Below the pieces are notes generated by a model. The model saw nothing but the letters and a program-made list of their open reading frames with translations. It did no database searches and was not told the DNA's origin. From Cryobacterium sp. M96 (GTDB lineage: Bacteria; Actinomycetota; Actinomycetes; Actinomycetales; Microbacteriaceae): DNA of 64,000 bases. The position numbers and the translations under genes were made by a program. Shown here one piece after another: positions 59,360 through 64,000 of the stretch (the first letter of the stretch is position 1; each line of letters starts with the position of its first letter). The DNA is taken from contig NZ_PJJS01000054.1 of NCBI RefSeq assembly GCF_002929845.1, positions 256,332-320,331 on the forward strand. The letters run 5' to 3'.

Positions 59360-60578
59360 ATGAGTCAGACCCCGAACGCCGCAGACCAACCCAAAGGCGT
59401 GCGTCGCGGCATCGTCCTGGGCCTCCGGCAGAACTTCCCCCAGTTCCTGTTGCTCGTCGCGGTCAACGCGCTGGTCGGCGGCACGCTCGGCCAGGAACGC
59501 ACTGTGCTGCCGCTGCTGGCGGACGAGGTCTTTCAGCTCGACCGTTATACGGGCGCGCTGACCTTCATCCTCGCCTTCGGCTTCGCCAAGGCCGGCACCA
59601 ACTATTTCGCCGGCACCTTCTCAGACCGCTACGGCCGAAAGCCGGTGCTGGTCGCAGGCTGGCTGATCGCCATCCCCGTTCCGATCCTGCTCATCCTGGG
59701 CCCGACCTGGGGCTGGATCGTCGCCGCCAACGTGATCCTCGGGATCAGCCAGGGACTGACCTGGTCGACCACCGTGGTCATGAAAATGGACCTCGTCGGC
59801 CCGAGCCGCCGCGGCCTGGCCATGGGCTTCAACGAGGCGGCCGGGTACCTCGGAGTCGCCGCGACGGCACTGGCCACCGGCTACATCGCGGGCGAATACG
59901 GGCTTCGTCCTGGCCCGTTCCTGCTCGGCGCGGTCTTCATCGCTCTGGGCCTCGGTCTGTCGGTTATCTTCGTGCGCGAAACCCATCAGCACGCCAAAGT
60001 CGAGGCCGTCAACCACCTGTCTGTTCACGCCCACGCCGGCTCCCTCAGCAATCGGGAGGTGTTCACCCTCACCAGTTTCCGGGACCGGTCGCTGTCTTCG
60101 ATCAGCCAGGCCGGGATGGTCAACAACCTCAACGACGGCCTCGCCTGGGGGCTCTTCCCCATTCTGTTCGCCGCCGCCGGACTCAGTATCGAATGCATCG
60201 GCATCCTGGCCGCCGTCTACCCGGCGGTTTGGGGAGCCGGGCAGCTCATCACCGGAGGGCTCTCCGATCGGATCGGCCGCAAAGGTCTGGCTGACCGCAG
60301 CCATCCTGCTCGGCGCCGACACCGCCATGGTCTACCCGACGCTGCTCGCCGCGATCGGCGACGTCGCCCACCCCGAGTGGAGGGCCCGCTCGGTGGGTGC
60401 GTACCGGCTGTGGCGTGACGGAGGCTTCGCCGTTGGCGCGTTACTGTCCGGGCTGCTCGCCGACGCCTTCGGTATTCCTACGGCGGTCGCCGTGGTCGCG
60501 GCGCTGACCGCGGCATCCGGACTCGTCGTGGCCTTGCGCATGCGCGGAGACGACCATCTCCGTACCCGCAGCCGATGA
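59360..60578 (+). pseudogene. MFS transporter with frameshift and internal deletion
   Basis: The ATG at 59360 opens a normal MFS protein: QERTVLPLLADEVFQ, FAKAGTNYFAGTFSDRYGRKPVL (the motif A GxxSDRxGRK), and a second-half motif GGLSDRIGRKG. Near 60270-60285 the frame shifts by +1; the remainder is VWLTAAILLGADTAMVYPTLLAAIGD and WRDGGFAVGALLSG up to TGA at 60578. Compared with relatives, about 25 residues (one helix after the second motif A) also seem to be missing at the junction. Ten or so helices remain in total. Without repair the in-frame product ends at 60418 with an out-of-frame tail, so it is probably inactive. Confidence 0.8.
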
Positions 60579-60765
60579 GCCGTGCCCTTCGCTCCTGCGC
60601 ACGCACCAACGGTGAACCCACGATGAGGCTCGCGGTCTCCTGAGTGCCGAATTGCTCGTTCGTTGACCAAATTGTCGATTCCGTCGACGTACTGGCCGAT
60701 GAACGGTCGTTTTCTGGTCGGTGGAACGAGGATGGTCTCCCGCCGGGTTATGTCAGCGGCAGGAA

Positions 60766-60799
60766 AAAAGGTGGGCAGAAAATTCTCTGCCCACCTTTT
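60766..60799. terminator. Bidirectional terminator between MFS and PTS genes
   Basis: AAAAGGTGGGCAGA (60766-60779) and TCTGCCCACCTTTT (60786-60799) are perfect arms with a 6-base loop. A runs on one side and T runs on the other give a classical Rho-independent terminator for the minus-strand PTS gene (stop 14 bp away) and for plus-strand readthrough. Confidence 0.9.
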
Positions 60800-60812
60800 G
60801 ACCTGAGGTGTC

Positions 60813-62873
60813 TTATTTGGCGGTGACCGTGATGAGAGGGCTTCCGACCTCCACGTGGCCAGACGCTGCCTGGTCGACCGATCCGAACTTCTTGGGGTTC
60901 GTCACGAGCACCGGGGTGACCAGCGAGTAGCCGGCATCCTCGATCACCTTGCGGTCGAAGGTCACCAGCGGGGTGCCTGCCTCAACGCGGTCGCCCGCGG
61001 CCACCTTGACCTCGAAGCCCTTGCCGCCAAGGTTCACGGTGTCGATACCCACGTGAATGAGCATTTCAACACCGCTGTCGAGTCGCAGCCCGAAGGCGTG
61101 ACCGGTCGCCTGAGCGACGAGAACCTTGCCTGCTCCAGGGGCGTACACGGTGTCCTCGGTCGGATCGATTCCCACGCCTAGACCGACGATTCCCTTGCTG
61201 AACACAGGGTCCGGCACGTCCGTCAGTGGAACGACGATACCGGCGATGGGCGAACCAATCGTGGCCAGGACCGTGGCGGTGGCGGTTGCGGTTGCGGTGG
61301 CGGTTCCGGTGCCTGTTCCTGAGCCTGACGCACCGGCAACAACCGGGGTTGCGATGTCAGAGTCGGTTGCAGCATCGTCGCTCGCTACGGTTTCCGCAGC
61401 CAGAGCCTCGGCGAATTCCGCCTTCTGCTCCGGCGTCTTATAGCCGGAGAGGATCACGAGGATCATCGCGGTGAAGAACGACGCGGTAATGGCGCCCGCG
61501 TACAGGGGAATGTTGTCGAACGCGGGGATGGTCAACAGCGAGGTGAAGACGAATGCGCTGGTCTTCACGCCGCCGCCGAGGCCGAGGATGACGCCGCCGA
61601 CGAGGCAGCCCACGAGCATCCGTGGGTAGATGCGCTTGAACCGAAGGTGGATGCCATAGAGCGAGGGTTCAGAAATACCACCTAGCAGGCCGGCCGCGAG
61701 CGCGCCCGTTGCGGTCTGCTTCATCTGACGGTCCTTTTCGCGGATGGACAAAAACAGCACGCCGGCAGTTGCACCGAAGCACGCGAAGTTCCACGCACCC
61801 ATGGGGCCCTGGATGAAGTCATAGCCGAGGGACTGGATGTTGAGCAGCATGATTGCGTTCAGCGGCCAGTGCAGGCCGAGCGGAACCATGAACGGGTAGG
61901 CCAGCGGGATGACGACAGCGAAGATGAACGGCGAGAAGTCGTTGATCGACTTGAGGAAGTTACCGAGTGCGGCGCCGCCGTACACGCCCATGGGGCCGAT
62001 CAGGAAGGCGGTCAGCGGGATCATGATGAGCATGCAGAGGAACGGCACGAAGATCAGCTGAACGCTGGACGGAATGATCTTCTTCAGATACTTGGTCAGC
62101 AACCCGAGAACGACCGCCATGATCAGCGGCGGGAACACCTGCGAGCTGTAGTCGGTGACGGTCAGAGGCAGTCCGAAGATCTGCACGACTGCAGCCTTGC
62201 CGCCGAAGACGGTCTCTGCTCCGTCGGTGAGTCCCAGCGCGTTGAAGCCGGGGAGCATGACGACGGCCATGATGCCGAAGCCGACCCAGGGGTCAGCGCC
62301 GAGCCGCTTGGAGGCGTTGTAGGCGACCATCAGCGGAAGGAAGACGAAAACGCCCTGCCACATCAGGTTGATGAACGCCCAGGACGGGTCGAGGGTGACG
62401 CCTGGTGCGTTCCACGACGGGATGACCCCGAGGGTTGCCATCAGAGCCATGAACGTGATGAACAGGGATGCGCCGAGCAGCGCACCCAGGATCGGGCGGA
62501 AGGAGTCGGACAGGATCTCGAAGAACGTGTCCAGCCCGGAGAACTTTCCGCGCGGGCCCTTCGCGCGTTCCGCGGCCTTCACATTGGCGATGGTATCGCC
62601 GGTGCCGTGGTCGCCCGCATGCTTCTTCATTGCGGGAAGCGCCATAATGTCGTTGTATACGGTATCAACGGCTCCGCCGACGACGATCTGGTAGCGATCG
62701 CCGGCCTGCGGAACAGCGCCGAGAACCAGAGGCAACGCTTCGACGGCCGCTTGGTCAATCCCCGATGCATCCTTCAGCGTGAAACGTAGCCGGGTGGCAC
62801 AGTGGGTGAGGCCGACGATGTTTTCGGCCCCTCCGATACTTTCAATAATGTCTGCAGCGGGTTTCGATGCCAC
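60813..62873 (-). CDS. bglF: PTS beta-glucoside-type permease, EIIBCA
   Basis: 686 residues from a GTG at 62873 with AAGGAG seven bases upstream. Order is EIIB (phosphorylated Cys25 in LTHCATRLRF), EIIC with about ten helices and the substrate motif GGISEPSLYGIHL, a Gly/Thr/Ala dipeptide-repeat linker, then EIIA (His607 in VEMLIHVGIDTVNLGGKGF). It imports and phosphorylates a beta-glucoside, trehalose or sucrose. The BCA order is that of BglF/BglP. No phospho-beta-glucosidase or antiterminator gene lies beside it. Confidence 0.94.
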   Translation of the reverse strand: MASKPAADIIESIGGAENIVGLTHCATRLRFTLKDASGIDQAAVEALPLVLGAVPQAGDRYQIVVGGAVDTVYNDIMALPAMKKHAGDHGTGDTIANVKAAERAKGPRGKFSGLDTFFEILSDSFRPILGALLGASLFITFMALMATLGVIPSWNAPGVTLDPSWAFINLMWQGVFVFLPLMVAYNASKRLGADPWVGFGIMAVVMLPGFNALGLTDGAETVFGGKAAVVQIFGLPLTVTDYSSQVFPPLIMAVVLGLLTKYLKKIIPSSVQLIFVPFLCMLIMIPLTAFLIGPMGVYGGAALGNFLKSINDFSPFIFAVVIPLAYPFMVPLGLHWPLNAIMLLNIQSLGYDFIQGPMGAWNFACFGATAGVLFLSIREKDRQMKQTATGALAAGLLGGISEPSLYGIHLRFKRIYPRMLVGCLVGGVILGLGGGVKTSAFVFTSLLTIPAFDNIPLYAGAITASFFTAMILVILSGYKTPEQKAEFAEALAAETVASDDAATDSDIATPVVAGASGSGTGTGTATATATATATVLATIGSPIAGIVVPLTDVPDPVFSKGIVGLGVGIDPTEDTVYAPGAGKVLVAQATGHAFGLRLDSGVEMLIHVGIDTVNLGGKGFEVKVAAGDRVEAGTPLVTFDRKVIEDAGYSLVTPVLVTNPKKFGSVDQAASGHVEVGSPLITVTAK
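61273..61320. repeat. Short tandem repeat in the PTS linker
   Basis: Degenerate GCGGTT/GCGGTG units (plus-strand sense) encode alternating Thr-Gly then Thr-Ala in the linker between EIIC and EIIA. Likely to vary in length. Confidence 0.8.
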
Positions 62874-62953
62874 CTTGGACTCCTTCTGGTGTTGATGCGG
62901 AACTTAATGATTCCGCTTGTTACGGCTCAGCGCGAACCACGCTGGCTGGCTGA

Positions 62954-62989
62954 AGACCGTAATGGTCTCCACGCATCGTTAGCAACGAT
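62954..62989. promoter_or_regulatory. Candidate operator upstream of the PTS gene
   Basis: ATCGTT-AGC-AACGAT (62975-62989) is a perfect palindrome of the size bound by LacI-family repressors. Next to it AGACC-GTAAT-GGTCT (62954-62968) is another inverted repeat. They lie about 80-115 bp before the PTS start. No regulator gene is present here, and no clear RAT antiterminator sequence was seen. Confidence 0.45.
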
Positions 62990-63088
62990 AACGGTTTTTT
63001 GGACACACTTAAGCATAAGGACAACGCCGGCCGTGCGCGGAAGGAATTATGCCGTCGCGAGTCAGCGATGAGTCGGTACCATCGCGGG

Positions 63089-63793
63089 ATGGGGAATCAC
63101 GAAACACATCCGCCGTCGCGAGCAGTCTTGTCCACACCAATTGAAGACCTGTGGCCACCTTTCGGGCTGAAAATCACTTGCGGCCCCGTTACGTTGTCTC
63201 CCGTTCGCGACGCTGACCTACCCGAACTCGATGCGCTCGCTGCGGCAGGCATCCACGCGCCGACGGAGATGCCGTTCTTCTTCCCGTGGACCGTAGGTTC
63301 CCCGGGCGAGATCCGGTTGCGACTCATGCAATACCACTGGGCACAACGAGCCGAGATGTCGCCGGCGGCCTGGTCGCTCGAGACCACGGTTCGCTTCGAC
63401 GGTGAGATCGTCGGTTGCCAGAGCATCTCAACCAGGGACTACCTCGTCACGAGAACGGGGGAGACGGGCTCCTGGCTCGGCATGAAGCACCACGGCCGCG
63501 GGATCGGTACGCTCATGCGTCAGGCTCTCTGCGCATTCATGTTCGATCACCTGGACGCCGCCGAGGTCACCTCAGCGGCATTCGTTGACAATCCCGCGTC
63601 CCTCGCGGTGTCGAGAAAGGTCGGTTACCGGGAGAACGGAATCGGTCGCCTGAAGAGGCGCGACGGCGAGATGGTCTTGAACCAGAAGCTGGTTCTGACT
63701 GCCGACACCCTGAACCGCGCCGAGCCCGAACTGAAAGTCGAGGGCGCACTGCAGCTCCGGGACTTCCTTGGCCTGAATGGTCGCGATCAATGA
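63089..63793 (+). CDS. GNAT family N-acetyltransferase
   Basis: 234 residues from the ATG at 63089; TACCAT seven bases before it would make a leaderless promoter. An ATG at 63068 is an alternative start. TLSPVRDADLPELDALAAAGIHAPTEMPFFFPWT, ETTVRFDGEIVGCQSISTRD, and the acetyl-CoA loop HHGRGIGTLMRQAL with FVDNPASLAVSRKVGYRENG match the RimJ/RimL-like acetyltransferases. The acceptor is unknown. It is divergent from the PTS gene. Confidence 0.85.
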   Translation: MGNHETHPPSRAVLSTPIEDLWPPFGLKITCGPVTLSPVRDADLPELDALAAAGIHAPTEMPFFFPWTVGSPGEIRLRLMQYHWAQRAEMSPAAWSLETTVRFDGEIVGCQSISTRDYLVTRTGETGSWLGMKHHGRGIGTLMRQALCAFMFDHLDAAEVTSAAFVDNPASLAVSRKVGYRENGIGRLKRRDGEMVLNQKLVLTADTLNRAEPELKVEGALQLRDFLGLNGRDQ

Positions 63794-63901
63794 TCAGGGC
63801 TTCTTCCTCCACAATCAGGGCCTGATCGGGTTATCCACAGGGTGCGTGTAGGTGGGCGGATTCCGCGGGTAATGTCGGTGGGTGCCCGTAGCGTGTGTGT
63901 C

Positions 63902-64000
63902 ATGAAGCCCTCATTTATTGAAGAGCAAGAGGCTCTCGGGGAGCATTTCGAGGCGATCGCGGAGGCCGAACTGGCCATCGCCGTGGCGTTCGCCCGGCGG
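63902..64000 (+). CDS. DUF222/HNH-endonuclease-type protein, N-terminal 33 codons
   Basis: Only the start lies in the window: MKPSFIEEQEALGEHFEAIAE, then a basic Ala-rich helix. Start and helix pattern resemble the DUF222-HNH proteins that occur in many copies in Microbacteriaceae. TAGCGT at 63890-63895 six bases before the ATG gives a leaderless promoter, and GTTATCCACAG lies upstream, as before the remnant at 21508. The HNH domain itself is outside the window. Confidence 0.55.
   Translation, partial: MKPSFIEEQEALGEHFEAIAEAELAIAVAFARR

Noticed and set aside
62874..63000. RAT/LicT antiterminator site before the PTS gene
   Set aside because: No sequence close to the RAT consensus and no terminator overlapping it; a palindromic operator fits better.

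Overview
The window looks like chromosome from a high-GC actinobacterium, most probably Microbacteriaceae; a Cryobacterium-like genus is a guess. The signs are strong G/C bias at third codon positions, frequent GTG starts and 4-bp ATGA/GTGA gene overlaps, likely leaderless promoters (TANNNT about 6-7 bases before an ATG), an ileS T-box with a very short stem I, a DUF4233 gene between folC and ndk, and the start of a DUF222/HNH-type gene at the right edge. I see no rRNA, CRISPR array, prophage or intact insertion sequence.

Layout. 1-4.5 kb: the start of an M3 peptidase (-), then a methyltransferase, an acyl-CoA ligase and an unusual thiolase (+). 4.5-8.6 kb: valS, a GNAT gene and a small gene (-), then a cation transporter (+). 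8.8-14.0 kb: a complete oligopeptide-type ABC importer (-). 14.2-20.2 kb: T-box, ileS, folC, DUF4233 gene, ndk (+). 20.3-22.4 kb: a cytochrome b-like membrane protein and a VKOR protein. 22.7-33.7 kb: a housekeeping run of RNase E/G, rplU, rpmA, obg, two tandem proB genes, proA, nadD, rsfS and tRNA-Ala(GGC). 34-38.4 kb: a decaying stretch with remnants of a hydrolase, nrdG, nrdD and a PfkB-type sugar kinase between small intact genes. 38.5-44.8 kb: glgX-treY-treZ, which makes trehalose from glycogen. 44.9-50.4 kb: a lactate-use locus (FAD/Fe-S dehydrogenase and lactate permease) with a divergent GntR regulator. 50.4-52.8 kb: small unknowns and LtrA. 52.9-57.8 kb: a four-gene operon for the lower phenylacetyl-CoA / beta-oxidation steps ending in paaZ. 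58-60.6 kb: a VOC protein, an ArsR-rhodanese regulator and a frameshifted MFS transporter. 60.8-64 kb: a beta-glucoside-type PTS permease, a GNAT protein and the DUF222 gene start.

The most interesting unexplained signal is a family of dispersed inverted repeats of about 60-80 bp. Their arms read CGACGGAGATTTTGC / GCAAAATCTCCGTCG around a conserved asymmetric centre. Three clear copies (near 8.7, 37.8 and 57.9 kb) and one diverged copy (near 21.7 kb) all lie just downstream of a plus-strand gene, and copies 1, 2 and 4 lie between convergent genes or gene remnants. A second, nested palindrome lies at 44.84-44.91 kb. Both are candidates for small non-autonomous or REP-like elements that may also act as transcript ends.

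Several genes show damage or unusual chemistry: a thiolase lacking its second catalytic cysteine, an MFS gene missing about one helix plus a frameshift, a probable 1-base loss at the start of the lactate permease, and an nrdD-nrdG pair reduced to fragments.
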